A DNA stretch of 64,000 bases from Dyadobacter sp. CY345 (GTDB lineage Bacteria > Bacteroidota > Bacteroidia > Cytophagales > Spirosomataceae), in contig NZ_JAKFFS010000003.1 in NCBI RefSeq assembly GCF_021502725.1, positions 1 to 64,000 on the forward strand, read 5' to 3'. Both the position numbers and the translations under genes were made by a program. Shown piece by piece: positions 18,423 to 27,204 of the stretch. Position 1 is the stretch's first letter; the number at the start of each line of letters is the position of its first letter. Under the pieces are notes generated by a model. That model worked only from the letters and a program-made list of their open reading frames with translations. It searched no databases and was not told the origin of the DNA.

Positions 18423-18471
18423 TTTTACAAATATACAGTGAAACCCCAGAGGTTACAATTTTTACAAATAT
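18422..18471 (-). promoter_or_regulatory. higBA promoter with 13-bp direct repeats
   Basis: On the minus strand TTG (complement of 18456-18458), exactly 20 bp, then TATATTTG (complement of 18428-18435): a textbook Bacteroidota promoter. The -7 box ends 5 nt before the higB ATG, so the message may lack a leader. The same 13-mer ATATTTGTAAAAA occurs at 18422-18434 and 18459-18471 (complement), flanking the promoter 37 bp apart; it is a candidate HigA operator. Confidence 0.7.
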
Positions 18472-18530
18472 TTTAATTTAGAAGTTAATCAATTGAAAAG
18501 TAAAGTGTCTGTAAATTGTATCGAAGGAGT

Positions 18531-18839
18531 CTACCTTTTCCGGCCAAACAACCCTCCAATCCTCCGAAACATCCTCTTTTCAAATTCCCAGAAAAAAGTA
18601 AATTTTCCCCAAACCCAGCCCCAGGCTAATAAGACAACCTGATAGAGTGGAAGGATAATAATGATATTTACAGCCCAAAGCATCCAGGAAGGCGTTGATT
18701 CTTTCGAGAGCCCAACCAGATCAAAAAGCGCGCGTTTGATATACAGAATAGAAAATCCTGTGCAGGCAAAAACCAACAAAATGATTAGTACATCCCATCC
18801 ATTTTTAACATTCCAGCGCTGCTTTAACTTTTCAATCAT
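18531..18839 (-). CDS. Small membrane protein, DUF6787-like
   Basis: A 102-residue protein with two hydrophobic segments (about 19-40 and 53-75) and a basic C-terminal tail (FEKRMFRRIGGLFGRKR). The N-terminus MIEKLKQRWNVKNGWDVLIILLVFACTGFS is typical of a small Bacteroidota membrane family (DUF6787). The function is unknown. It begins 5 bp after the pseudouridine synthase stop and is therefore the last gene of that unit. Confidence 0.75.
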   Translation of the reverse strand: MIEKLKQRWNVKNGWDVLIILLVFACTGFSILYIKRALFDLVGLSKESTPSWMLWAVNIIIILPLYQVVLLAWGWVWGKFTFFWEFEKRMFRRIGGLFGRKR

Positions 18840-18844
18840 AAAGG

Positions 18845-19576
18845 TTATTCGTATAAAAATCCTAAATGTTCCGCTTTGATCGGCTCAGTATCCAATGGCA
18901 GGAATTCTTCCCAGAAAGGATCATTCGGCACACCGGCTTTGCAAATAATAGGTTCTTTTTTTACAGGATGTTCAAAGAAAAGACGACGTGCATGCAAATT
19001 AATACTTGCATCCGGATTTGCTTTTGGGTAGCCATATTTCAAATCGCCGCGGATCGGGCAGCCCATGGAAGCCAGTTGCACACGAATCTGATGAGGACGA
19101 CCGGTAACGGGCGTTATTTCAAGCAAATTAAATTTATTAACATCTCCCAGGAGCCGGTAACTAAGCTCGGCACGCTGCGAACCAGGTACCTCGTAGTCAT
19201 AAGCCGTTGTCACATTTCTCTGCTCATCTTTGATAAGCCAATGCACGAGTTTGCCTTTCTTTTCCGGCGGACGGTTTTTAACAACAGCCCAGTATGTTTT
19301 CTGAACATCGCGCTTACGGAAAATTTCATTCATCCTTTCAAGCGCTTTTGATGTTTTTGCAAAAACAACCAAACCGCTAACGGGACGATCCAAACGGTGG
19401 ACAGTACCCAGAAAAACAGCACCGGGTTTGTTGTATTCTTCCTTGATATATTCTTTCAGCATGTCAAGCAAAGGCTTGTCACGCGTGGAATCTCCCTGCA
19501 CAAGTATGCCTGGCTCTTTGTTGACAATCAGCAGATGATTGTCTTCGTATATAATTTGAAATGGACGCTTCGCCAT
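18845..19576 (-). CDS. RluA-family RNA pseudouridine synthase
   Basis: A 243-residue RluA-type enzyme that isomerises uridine in rRNA or tRNA. The catalytic motif HRLDRPVSG (60-68) has Asp63, and the C-terminal TGRPHQIRVQLA motif is intact. There is no S4 domain. It resembles short RluC/RluD-like paralogues in Bacteroidota; the target site cannot be assigned. It follows panB by 48 bp and precedes a DUF6787 gene by 5 bp. A second RluA-family gene lies at 36877-37599. Confidence 0.92.
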   Translation of the reverse strand: MAKRPFQIIYEDNHLLIVNKEPGILVQGDSTRDKPLLDMLKEYIKEEYNKPGAVFLGTVHRLDRPVSGLVVFAKTSKALERMNEIFRKRDVQKTYWAVVKNRPPEKKGKLVHWLIKDEQRNVTTAYDYEVPGSQRAELSYRLLGDVNKFNLLEITPVTGRPHQIRVQLASMGCPIRGDLKYGYPKANPDASINLHARRLFFEHPVKKEPIICKAGVPNDPFWEEFLPLDTEPIKAEHLGFLYE

Positions 19577-19624
19577 AATATTCAGTGTTAATTTTTCCCT
19601 TTAAAAAATCAGGAAAAGAGGTGA

Positions 19625-20443
19625 TCAATAAGATTCTTTCTCGTTAGGGAAAGATTTGCCTTTAACGTCTTTAATATAATTGGTGATTGCCTCGTTCATT
19701 ATGTCATTCAAATTGGCATACTGACGAAGAAAACGTGGTTTAAAACCTTTGTTGATTCCTAACACGTCATGCAGAACGAGTATCTGTCCGTCCGCATGTG
19801 GACCGGCTCCGATGCCGACTGTTGGAATGGCTATGCTTTCCGAAACCTGTTTGGTAAGGGCCGACGGGATTTTTTCCAAGACAACAGAAAAACAGCCTAT
19901 TTCATCCAGCATTTTAGCATCTTCCAAAAGTTTTTTTGCTTCAACTTCTTCTTTGGCACGGACGGTATAAGTACCAAATTTATAAATGGATTGCGGCGTA
20001 AGTCCCAGGTGGCCCATAACCGGCACACCAGCACTCAAAATCCGCATCACAGATTCTTTAATTTCTAATCCGCCTTCCAGCTTCACCGCATGTGCGCCAG
20101 ACTCTTTCATAATGCGAATGGCAGAACGAAGTGCCTCGCCAGAGTTTCCCTGATAGGAACCAAAAGGAAGATCAACGACAACCAATGCACGTTTCACAGC
20201 CCGGACGACCGATGAGGCATGATAAATCATCTGATCGATCGTAATGGGCAAAGTAGTTTCATGGCCAGCCATCACATTGGACGCGGAATCTCCAACCAGA
20301 ATTAGTTCAACGCCGGCAGCATCGACGATACCGGCCATTGAATAATCATAAGCGGTTAGACAGGAAATTTTTTCGCCCCGCGTCTTCATTTCCTGAATGA
20401 TGTGGGTCGTAACTCTTTTTATATCAGAACTATGTATAGACAT
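19625..20443 (-). CDS. panB: 3-methyl-2-oxobutanoate hydroxymethyltransferase
   Basis: A 272-residue PanB, the first committed step of pantothenate (coenzyme A) synthesis: it adds a hydroxymethyl group from 5,10-methylene-THF to 2-oxoisovalerate. Full family signature present: [32 protein letters not shown] (about 26-57), with metal-binding Asp residues in VGDS and [28 protein letters not shown] and [21 protein letters not shown]. The length is normal. It lies downstream of the EnvC-like gene, separated by an AT-rich inverted repeat at 20468-20529. Confidence 0.96.
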   Translation of the reverse strand: MSIHSSDIKRVTTHIIQEMKTRGEKISCLTAYDYSMAGIVDAAGVELILVGDSASNVMAGHETTLPITIDQMIYHASSVVRAVKRALVVVDLPFGSYQGNSGEALRSAIRIMKESGAHAVKLEGGLEIKESVMRILSAGVPVMGHLGLTPQSIYKFGTYTVRAKEEVEAKKLLEDAKMLDEIGCFSVVLEKIPSALTKQVSESIAIPTVGIGAGPHADGQILVLHDVLGINKGFKPRFLRQYANLNDIMNEAITNYIKDVKGKSFPNEKESY

Positions 20444-20467
20444 TTTTTTTAATGATTAATGGTTAAG

Positions 20468-20529
20468 GGTTAATTGTTAATGGTAGATAGTTAGACATTA
20501 ACAATTTACCATTAACAATTAACCATTAA
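20468..20529. repeat. AT-rich long inverted repeat between envC-like gene and panB
   Basis: GGTTAATTGTTAATGGTA (20468-20485) is matched perfectly by TACCATTAACAATTAACC (20507-20524), and the pairing continues imperfectly outward in TTAATGG-like units. The whole 89-bp gap is built of degenerate TTAATGGT/ATTAACAA units. It may terminate or pause transcription of the upstream gene, but has no proper U-tract. Confidence 0.6.
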
Positions 20530-20532
20530 AAA

Positions 20533-21873
20533 TTACCTTCTGATCAGCCAGCTTTCCGGATTCAGGCGTGATGTACTTTTCCATATCTGGAATTGAAGTT
20601 CCGAAGTGCCGTCGCTGTCAGTCGCTACGCGGCCTATTGTCTCCCGGGCTTTTATTTTTTGCCCCGCCGATACCGTGACACCAGACATTTTCGCGTATAC
20701 CGTCATATAATTCCCGTGTTGAATCGCGACAACATTACCCATTCCCGGCATTTGTGTTACGTCTAAAACAACACCATCATACACCGAGCGTACAATTTCT
20801 CCTGCATTTGTTTGAATATCAACGCCGAGATTATCAACCATTACACCTTTTAAAACAGCATGTGGACGTTGTCCGAAATGCCCGGAGATAAATCCTCTGG
20901 TTGGCCATGACAAACGTGATTGGGAAGCTGCAAACGAGGATGCAAGTGTAACTTCTTCATCACTCATACCACTTGATGATATGGCAGGTTCTTCTTTTGG
21001 CTCTTCTTCAACAACTTTTGCCTCACCTTTTTTCTCTCTTTCAGCATTTTCGCGGGCTATGCGCTCGCGTTCTGCTTTTCTTCTGGCTTCTCTGGCAGCA
21101 CGTTCCTCCCTTTCCCTTCTCTCCCGCTCTTTCTTTTCACGCTCGGCAATCCTACGGATATTTGCTTCTAATAAATTAGTTGCTTTTCTGTTTTCGGCTA
21201 ACTGATTCCGTAATTCAACTTCTTTCTGAGATAATTCCTGAACAACCTGATCCTGTTTGGTTTTTAAACCTTCCAGTTTTGTATTTTCAGAAACCTGCGT
21301 CGTCAGTACAGTTTGTTGCTGTTGCTTTTTAGAAGTAATACGCCGCCGCTCTGCAAGTAGTTCATTTTCAAGTACTTCCATTTGTTTTACCTGTCCCTGA
21401 CGCGCATCCGTATATTGCTTCAAATATTTATATCGAAGTACGAATTGATTAAATGTTCCGGCTGAAAATAAAAAGATCAACTGGTTCATATAAACGTTCC
21501 GCTTGGAGGCTTCGTAGATCATGTCGCCATATTCTGCCTTTAATTTGCCAAGATCGTTCGCCAGAATCTGTTGCTTTTTTTCAAGCGTTTTAAGTTCACC
21601 ATCCAGCAATTTTAAGTCGTCAGACAATAGGTCTATCTTTTTCTTAAGCGTGTTAATTTGCTGACTAAGTGCGCGCAGCTGACCTAAGTTTACTTTTTTC
21701 TGGGAAGATGTCTGTTTCAGAATTCCCTGAATTTCATTCATCTTGCTCTGGTTTTCACTTTTTTCCCGTTCCAGTTGCTCACGGGTTTTCTGCGCAAATA
21801 CGCTAAGTGACGTACAACACAGAAGAGTCAGTACCAGAAATATTCGTCGATAATACGGTTTGTGAAAGGGCAT
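20533..21873 (-). CDS. EnvC-like murein hydrolase activator (degenerate LytM/M23 domain)
   Basis: A 446-residue exported protein: signal peptide (about 8-28), long coiled-coil (about 30-270) ending in an extreme Arg/Glu-rich stretch, then a LytM/M23 domain (about 325-446). The zinc-ligand motif HxH of active M23 peptidases is replaced by QFQ (427-429) and the first His/Asp motif is also altered (PHAVLKG...NLGVDIQT). This is the pattern of EnvC, which activates amidases rather than cutting peptidoglycan. It follows the TPR and DUF4292 genes, a conserved Bacteroidota arrangement. The ATG at 21873 is preferred over a TTG seven codons upstream. Confidence 0.9.
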   Translation of the reverse strand: MPFHKPYYRRIFLVLTLLCCTSLSVFAQKTREQLEREKSENQSKMNEIQGILKQTSSQKKVNLGQLRALSQQINTLKKKIDLLSDDLKLLDGELKTLEKKQQILANDLGKLKAEYGDMIYEASKRNVYMNQLIFLFSAGTFNQFVLRYKYLKQYTDARQGQVKQMEVLENELLAERRRITSKKQQQQTVLTTQVSENTKLEGLKTKQDQVVQELSQKEVELRNQLAENRKATNLLEANIRRIAEREKKERERREREERAAREARRKAERERIARENAEREKKGEAKVVEEEPKEEPAISSSGMSDEEVTLASSFAASQSRLSWPTRGFISGHFGQRPHAVLKGVMVDNLGVDIQTNAGEIVRSVYDGVVLDVTQMPGMGNVVAIQHGNYMTVYAKMSGVTVSAGQKIKARETIGRVATDSDGTSELQFQIWKSTSRLNPESWLIRR

Positions 21874-21964
21874 ATTAATTTTTCTTGCTGCCAAAATACC
21901 TTAAAGGTCAGGCAAAGTTAAGCAGACTTCACGTTTTTGCGCCTATAAATGAGTGGACAATCTG

Positions 21965-22801
21965 TTATTTACCTTTTCTGGCATAACTTGAAGGTATGCT
22001 AAATGGGAATCCGGGACTTTGGGATACCAATTCCACTTTGCTGTGTTTGATACGCATGGTGGTCTGATAGAACTGGTTATCCTTTTTGGATTGCACGTCC
22101 AGATTGATAAGGCTGCTGAATGGGAACAACATACTGTTCACTTCCTTAAAATCCTCATAATCCAGTGTAATCGTGTTATTTGTAGGCATTTCGACAGCCT
22201 TCAAACGTTCAAGTTTTTGATTTTTTTCACCAATATAATTGTCAACGACAATTTTTCCACTGTTTTGACGAAGTGTAAAAAATTCGTTTTCCTTATAAAA
22301 CTTGGCGTCAGAAGTTTGCTGAATAGGCAAATTTCCGATAATGATTGACTGCAACAATTTGAAATTGAGTTCAAAATTATATTGCTTACTCAGCTGTTCG
22401 TAGGTAATGACAAAGTACTCCTTATGGAATTTATCAAGAAAAACGATAGAATCCGGCGTGATCAATCCGCGTCCTACTTCAAAACCCACGCCTGTTACTG
22501 AAAGCCAAATCAGACTGTCTTTTTTGATACGAATATTTACGTTCGTATTTTCAAAATCCTGTGTGCTGCTGCGAAGTGAAAATTTAGATTTGGCAACAAG
22601 GTAATCAAACGCAATTTCCTGCACTTTTACCGGAACTGCTTCTCTGTTCTCTGCTACTGAATCGGTTTTAGAAGAATCAATGGATACAAAACCAGAATCT
22701 AAACTAGGCTTGGTTGTGCCTTTTGAAAGATGTTTTTTGTGGCATGAAGTTAACCAAATACACCCGATGGCCAGAAACCATACCGTAATCTTATTGCTCA
22801 T
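21965..22801 (-). CDS. DUF4292 domain lipoprotein
   Basis: A 278-residue lipoprotein (lipobox LTSC, Cys20) with a DUF4292 domain from about residue 60 to 265. The family is LolA/LolB-like in predicted fold, suggesting binding of lipids or lipoproteins in the periplasm; this is inferred. Signatures include SKFSLRSSTQDFENTNVNIRIKKDSLIWLSVTG and VGFEVGRGLITPDSIVFLDKFHKEYFV. Its start overlaps the TPR gene stop by 11 bp, so the two are translationally coupled, and an EnvC-like gene follows. Confidence 0.88.
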   Translation of the reverse strand: MSNKITVWFLAIGCIWLTSCHKKHLSKGTTKPSLDSGFVSIDSSKTDSVAENREAVPVKVQEIAFDYLVAKSKFSLRSSTQDFENTNVNIRIKKDSLIWLSVTGVGFEVGRGLITPDSIVFLDKFHKEYFVITYEQLSKQYNFELNFKLLQSIIIGNLPIQQTSDAKFYKENEFFTLRQNSGKIVVDNYIGEKNQKLERLKAVEMPTNNTITLDYEDFKEVNSMLFPFSSLINLDVQSKKDNQFYQTTMRIKHSKVELVSQSPGFPFSIPSSYARKGK

Positions 22802-24530
22802 GTAATGTTCCGGTTGCTATTTTTTTGTCAAGAAGTTCTGTTGTCTCACCCATTTTTTTCGCCTTTTTCCACTGTAAAACCGCATTCTCGCGCTCTCCCA
22901 GCTTAAACAGCACATCCCCATAATGTTCAACAATCGTGCCACTGACATTGGTAGAATCGCGCATCGCTTTTTCAAGAGACTCCTTGGCTTTTTTGTAATC
23001 TTTTCTGATATAAAGTACCCAGGCGTGTGTGTCCAGATACGTCGGGTTATTCTGATGCTGCTGTACCAACCGCTCCGACATCTTCAAAGCAAGGTCGAGT
23101 TTTTCTTTACGCAGCGAAAGAAAATAACTGTAATTATTAAGGACGTGGTCGTTATCAGGATTCTCCATCAACGCAAGATCGTAGGCCGCGTCGGATTTGG
23201 CATTCTCTCCCAAACCGTTGTAAGCATCTCCAAGCTGTGCATGGATGTATGGAAGCATGTCTTTCTCAGTAAGCAATTTCAAACTTTCTTCAAATGAAGA
23301 AATGGCTTTTTTATAATCCTTCTTCATCAGATGCGCCGTTCCGTTTGAATACCAGAGTAATCCCTGATTAGGAAATATTTCCAGAGCTTTTTCTGAGTGA
23401 ACCAGTAAACTGTCAACCTGATTTAATTCTCCATCCAGCTGGATTATAGCGCCCCAAACCTTATAGTCAGATCCGTCGATCGTGGTAGATTTTACATACC
23501 TGTCACGTGCTTCGGCTTTTTTACCGTTGCGCATTAACAAATCTCCATAAATGACATTAGTTCTGGCATCGTTCGGATGCGTATCCACAAGTTGTTTCGC
23601 AAGAGCCAAAGCTTCCCCCGATTCCTGATCCGTTTTCAGCATCGTTAGATATCCGGAAAGTACTCGAATTTTTGGCTCGGCATCCAGATTCGGATTAGCA
23701 AAAACAAGCTTTAATTCCTGGTTACATTTTTCAATATCACCATTTCTGCGATAAATATCAGCCAGCAGCACATGCGCCTGTGCCTCGTCAGGATTAATTT
23801 TTAAAGCCTCCTCCAAAGGAGCGACGGCGTCTGAAATTTTGTCATTTGCGATAAGCATTTCCGCAAGTTCAATCCTGTAACTTACTTCACTTGGCTCGTT
23901 TGCAATGAGTTTGTTTGCCTCTGCCAGCGCTTTGTCGAGCTTATTTTGTCTTAAATAAAGCTGTTCCTTCTGGTGGGTTATTTCTTCTGTAATACCTATG
24001 GATTTTTCAAGTCCGTCATACGTCTGGATCGCCTTGTCAAACTGTTCATTAAAAACATAAATAGCAGCCAGTTCAATCCCATATTGAATATTTTCAGGAC
24101 TTTGCGTTACAAGCGATTCATAAATTATTGCGGCTTCAGCGTATTTTTTCTTTTTGGCATAAAGTTCTGCCAGCTGCTGCGCATAAAAGAGATTTGTTTT
24201 ATCAAGATCATAGGCTTTTTTCGATGGAATCAGCGCGTCGTCCTGGCGATCCAGTTTCAATAAAGCGGTCGCAACCAAATAATATCCGGCAGGGTCCTGA
24301 GGACTTTTTTGAGTGATTTGTTCAAATATGGGAAGTGCCCGTGCCGGTTGATCCGTCATCATGTATTTCATTCCATCGGATGTAAGCGTCTCTTCTTCGA
24401 GACGAAATCCGATAGGCGCGGTTTTTTCCTTCTCACGGGTTTTTGGCTTACGTTGCGCATCTGCCGGCGTGATTTCGGAAGCCACCAATAGGCCTGCCAA
24501 TAAGCATATTTTGAAAAATTCTGTCCTCAT
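22791..24530 (-). CDS. Exported tetratricopeptide-repeat protein
   Basis: A 579-residue protein with a signal peptide (about 1-25, cleavage near ADAQ) and about twelve TPR-like units from residue 50 to the end (for example AGYYLVATALLKLDRQDDALIPSKKAYDLD and PTYLDTHAWVLYIRKDYKKAKESLEKAM). It is probably a periplasmic scaffold. It heads the TPR - DUF4292 - EnvC unit, and this recurrent order in Bacteroidota suggests a shared cell-envelope role, perhaps in lipoprotein handling or cell separation. An exact -7 box lies at 24588-24595. Confidence 0.87.
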   Translation of the reverse strand: MRTEFFKICLLAGLLVASEITPADAQRKPKTREKEKTAPIGFRLEEETLTSDGMKYMMTDQPARALPIFEQITQKSPQDPAGYYLVATALLKLDRQDDALIPSKKAYDLDKTNLFYAQQLAELYAKKKKYAEAAIIYESLVTQSPENIQYGIELAAIYVFNEQFDKAIQTYDGLEKSIGITEEITHQKEQLYLRQNKLDKALAEANKLIANEPSEVSYRIELAEMLIANDKISDAVAPLEEALKINPDEAQAHVLLADIYRRNGDIEKCNQELKLVFANPNLDAEPKIRVLSGYLTMLKTDQESGEALALAKQLVDTHPNDARTNVIYGDLLMRNGKKAEARDRYVKSTTIDGSDYKVWGAIIQLDGELNQVDSLLVHSEKALEIFPNQGLLWYSNGTAHLMKKDYKKAISSFEESLKLLTEKDMLPYIHAQLGDAYNGLGENAKSDAAYDLALMENPDNDHVLNNYSYFLSLRKEKLDLALKMSERLVQQHQNNPTYLDTHAWVLYIRKDYKKAKESLEKAMRDSTNVSGTIVEHYGDVLFKLGERENAVLQWKKAKKMGETTELLDKKIATGTLHEQ

Positions 24531-24587
24531 ATCTTATCTTGTTGCCAATCAGAAATCGAGACAGATCGGCCATTTCAATATAAATAG

Positions 24588-24595
24588 CAAAGGTA
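24588..24595 (-). promoter_or_regulatory. -7 promoter element of the TPR-DUF4292-envC unit
   Basis: The complement reads TACCTTTG (TAnnTTTG), about 58 bp upstream of the ATG at 24530. No good -33 TTG at 18-20 bp; one lies 25 bp upstream. Confidence 0.5.
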
Positions 24596-24682
24596 TCACT
24601 TTTTTTGGGGATGGGCAGATCAAATTCCGACCTGCCTTTGATTACTAACGCATTTTATAGAGTAATCTTATAACCGGGTTAG

Positions 24683-27112
24683 TTATCGTACCGAATATAC
24701 TGTTTCCGCCGAACCAGGAACTCCCCAAGTGGTTAGGGCTTCAACGCGAATATTGACATTTGTACTCGCGTCGGTATTGAAATAGCTGAATTTTACTTTT
24801 CCATCTTTGCCCGTTCGGAGCATAGGAGCCCAATGAATTGTTGTCCGGTAATCCGGTCTGGCATCCTCAGGCCGTTTAAGGTCGTAACGCGGTTCGTAAA
24901 ACTTTTTAGGCGTATCGAATCCTGCAATTTTTGCTACGGTAACACCAAGCGTAACATCCTTCGAATAATCGTAATTTGAATTCCCTCTTTTTGTCAAAAT
25001 AGAGATCACGCCTCCTCCTCCCCGACTTCCATAAATAGCAGCAGACGCCCCTTTCAAAACATCAATCGATTCAACGTCAAAAACAGACAGAGAAGTGATT
25101 AATTCTTTGTCAACAGGCATTCCATCCAACAAAAAAGTGGGCTCATTTCTACCTCCGCGAATGGATACTCTTGCATTGGGGCCCGAGCCCATCACTGAAA
25201 CCCCCGCCACTCTGCCTTGTAACATATCCAAAACCGTATTCGCACCGCCGGTCATTTGTGGCGTGACTTTGATAGAAGCATCGGCACGGCTGTATAATTT
25301 TCTTGAATCACGTTCTTCTGCTCTTTTTCCTCTGATCGTTACTTCTCTCAGCAGTTTTTCCCTGCTTGCCCTGATTTTTCTTTCTATTTCCAAATATTCT
25401 TCTGCCCGTTTTAAATATTCCGACATTCTCACCGCGTCTACGGTTATTGGGTAAAATGGAATTTTCAAAACAGTAAACTTTGGTGGATCGAACGGCGCTA
25501 AAATGATATTCAGACCAGCACTGTTTTTTGTATTCATTCCTTGCAGGCGAACGTTCAACGAATCATCAAAAATCAGGTTATCAAGCGAAAAACGGCCGGA
25601 CTCCCCTGTTTCTGTGGTCAGAAAAGTATTGATACTATCATTCGTTAGAAAGACAGATAATATCACTTTTTCGGCTAATTTTTTATTTCCCTTTTTAACT
25701 TCACCCTGAACTGAAAATCCCTGCTCAACAAATCTGGTAGGTGCACTATGATTTTCCTGTAAAACATCGGCCCAGTCGAAACGTCGCCAGCCCTGTGTCA
25801 TCATTAATATATCCAGCTTTATTTTACGATCCGTTTTTGTTGTGTCAAAATAATATGCGGGTTGTTCAATATGGCCTTTTAGATCTGATGACAACAGCAG
25901 GTAAGAAATAATGTTCTGGTCGTAAGGCTGTTGCGCGATCTGGCCGCCGTCGGTAACTGCAACGGAAAGTATGGTTTCAACTGGCTTGCCTGCCGTATCG
26001 GTAGCCATAATTTCAATCTCCGTTTTTTCTCGCGGATTATAAGAATCCTGATTTTTGTTGATCTTCAAGTGAAGTCTTTCACCATGATCTACAAAAATAA
26101 GACGTTCGCTGACGGGTTTGTTCTGGCTGTCAAAAAGAGTAAGCTGGGTGATGCCATCCGGTAAACTAGATGTTGGAATATTAATCTGTAATCCTTTTTT
26201 TGATACTTTTCCCTTGGCTGCAAAGGCTACCAAACCACGGGTATGCGCAACGATATTAACATCTTTTTCTACATTGTCGGGAAAATTGGCATATACCAGG
26301 ATGCGCATTTTATCGGTGGTTGTCAGGTTATTTACCATCATCGTAAAACCCTCTGGCTTAACTACCGGAAATACAAAACGTTGGTAAGGACCTGATTTTT
26401 TTCGTAAATATGCAGTATATATTTGGCCGGCTACCGGTTGCAGAGGAAATCTACCCATTCCTAAATGTTCACTTTTAAGCGCCACAATGGTGTCATTTTT
26501 CTGATCCAAGACAAAGCCAGTGACATCTGCTCCCAGCCCTGATTCATCAATAGCCTTAAATCCAACCCGCGTACTCAAGCCGGTAACTAACTGTCCTCCT
26601 TCGGGGAAAAACTGCACATCAAGAGCCGACGTTGAAGTCTCCGGATTGTTTGTTTCATTGTTAAAAACATATACATCCTTATGGAAGAAATAGTCTTCGG
26701 GAAAGTTTCGCATCCAGTTGGTATAAGCGCGAATGGTATACGCTCCGACCGGCAGTGCGTCATCCAGTTTGATTTCGCCACTTCCATAACCTCCATCTAG
26801 TTTTACCCGCTTCAGCGAAATATTTTTTCCGGTTCTTTTCTCAATCAGATCAACATATAAAACACGGCTTGCACTGTCCGCAAAATGGACCGAGCCTTCC
26901 GCCAGGTAGGCACCAAACCAAAGTGTATCTCCTGCAACATAGTATGGTTTATCAATATGTAGGAATGCTTTTTCCTGAGGAAATATCTTGCGGTACTCCT
27001 GTAGCCTGCTAACGATCAGTTTTGAAAAATCGTCTTCTGCCCATTTATATGAAACCAGCGCGAGCGCTAGTGTGAAAAGGCAAATTTTAAAGAGTGTTGT
27101 TTTTAAGGGCAT
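24683..27112 (-). CDS. MG2-like / TonB-plug domain protein
   Basis: An 809-residue exported protein. After an N-terminal hydrophobic segment (about 5-22) comes an MG2-like macroglobulin domain (about 40-150, EKAFLHIDKPYYVAGDTLWFGAYL, GAYTIRAYTNWMRNF), further beta domains, a Lys/Arg-rich linker (about 560-600) and a complete TonB-receptor plug (about 615-715: VTPQMTGGANTVLDMLQGRVAGVSV, SIRGGRNEPTFLLDGMPVD, IDVLKGASAAIYGSRGGGGVISILTKRG). No beta-barrel follows; only about 90 residues remain. Such plug-bearing, barrel-less proteins occur in Bacteroidota and may partner with other outer-membrane components. Function is unknown. Confidence 0.82.
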   Translation of the reverse strand: MPLKTTLFKICLFTLALALVSYKWAEDDFSKLIVSRLQEYRKIFPQEKAFLHIDKPYYVAGDTLWFGAYLAEGSVHFADSASRVLYVDLIEKRTGKNISLKRVKLDGGYGSGEIKLDDALPVGAYTIRAYTNWMRNFPEDYFFHKDVYVFNNETNNPETSTSALDVQFFPEGGQLVTGLSTRVGFKAIDESGLGADVTGFVLDQKNDTIVALKSEHLGMGRFPLQPVAGQIYTAYLRKKSGPYQRFVFPVVKPEGFTMMVNNLTTTDKMRILVYANFPDNVEKDVNIVAHTRGLVAFAAKGKVSKKGLQINIPTSSLPDGITQLTLFDSQNKPVSERLIFVDHGERLHLKINKNQDSYNPREKTEIEIMATDTAGKPVETILSVAVTDGGQIAQQPYDQNIISYLLLSSDLKGHIEQPAYYFDTTKTDRKIKLDILMMTQGWRRFDWADVLQENHSAPTRFVEQGFSVQGEVKKGNKKLAEKVILSVFLTNDSINTFLTTETGESGRFSLDNLIFDDSLNVRLQGMNTKNSAGLNIILAPFDPPKFTVLKIPFYPITVDAVRMSEYLKRAEEYLEIERKIRASREKLLREVTIRGKRAEERDSRKLYSRADASIKVTPQMTGGANTVLDMLQGRVAGVSVMGSGPNARVSIRGGRNEPTFLLDGMPVDKELITSLSVFDVESIDVLKGASAAIYGSRGGGGVISILTKRGNSNYDYSKDVTLGVTVAKIAGFDTPKKFYEPRYDLKRPEDARPDYRTTIHWAPMLRTGKDGKVKFSYFNTDASTNVNIRVEALTTWGVPGSAETVYSVR

Positions 27113-27204
27113 GGCTGTTGATTAATCGATTTGTTACTCAAAGGCTACAATTTAGATTTTATCATGGGTAATTTATCAATAATTATTGAAGGTTGGTTAA
27201 TAGT

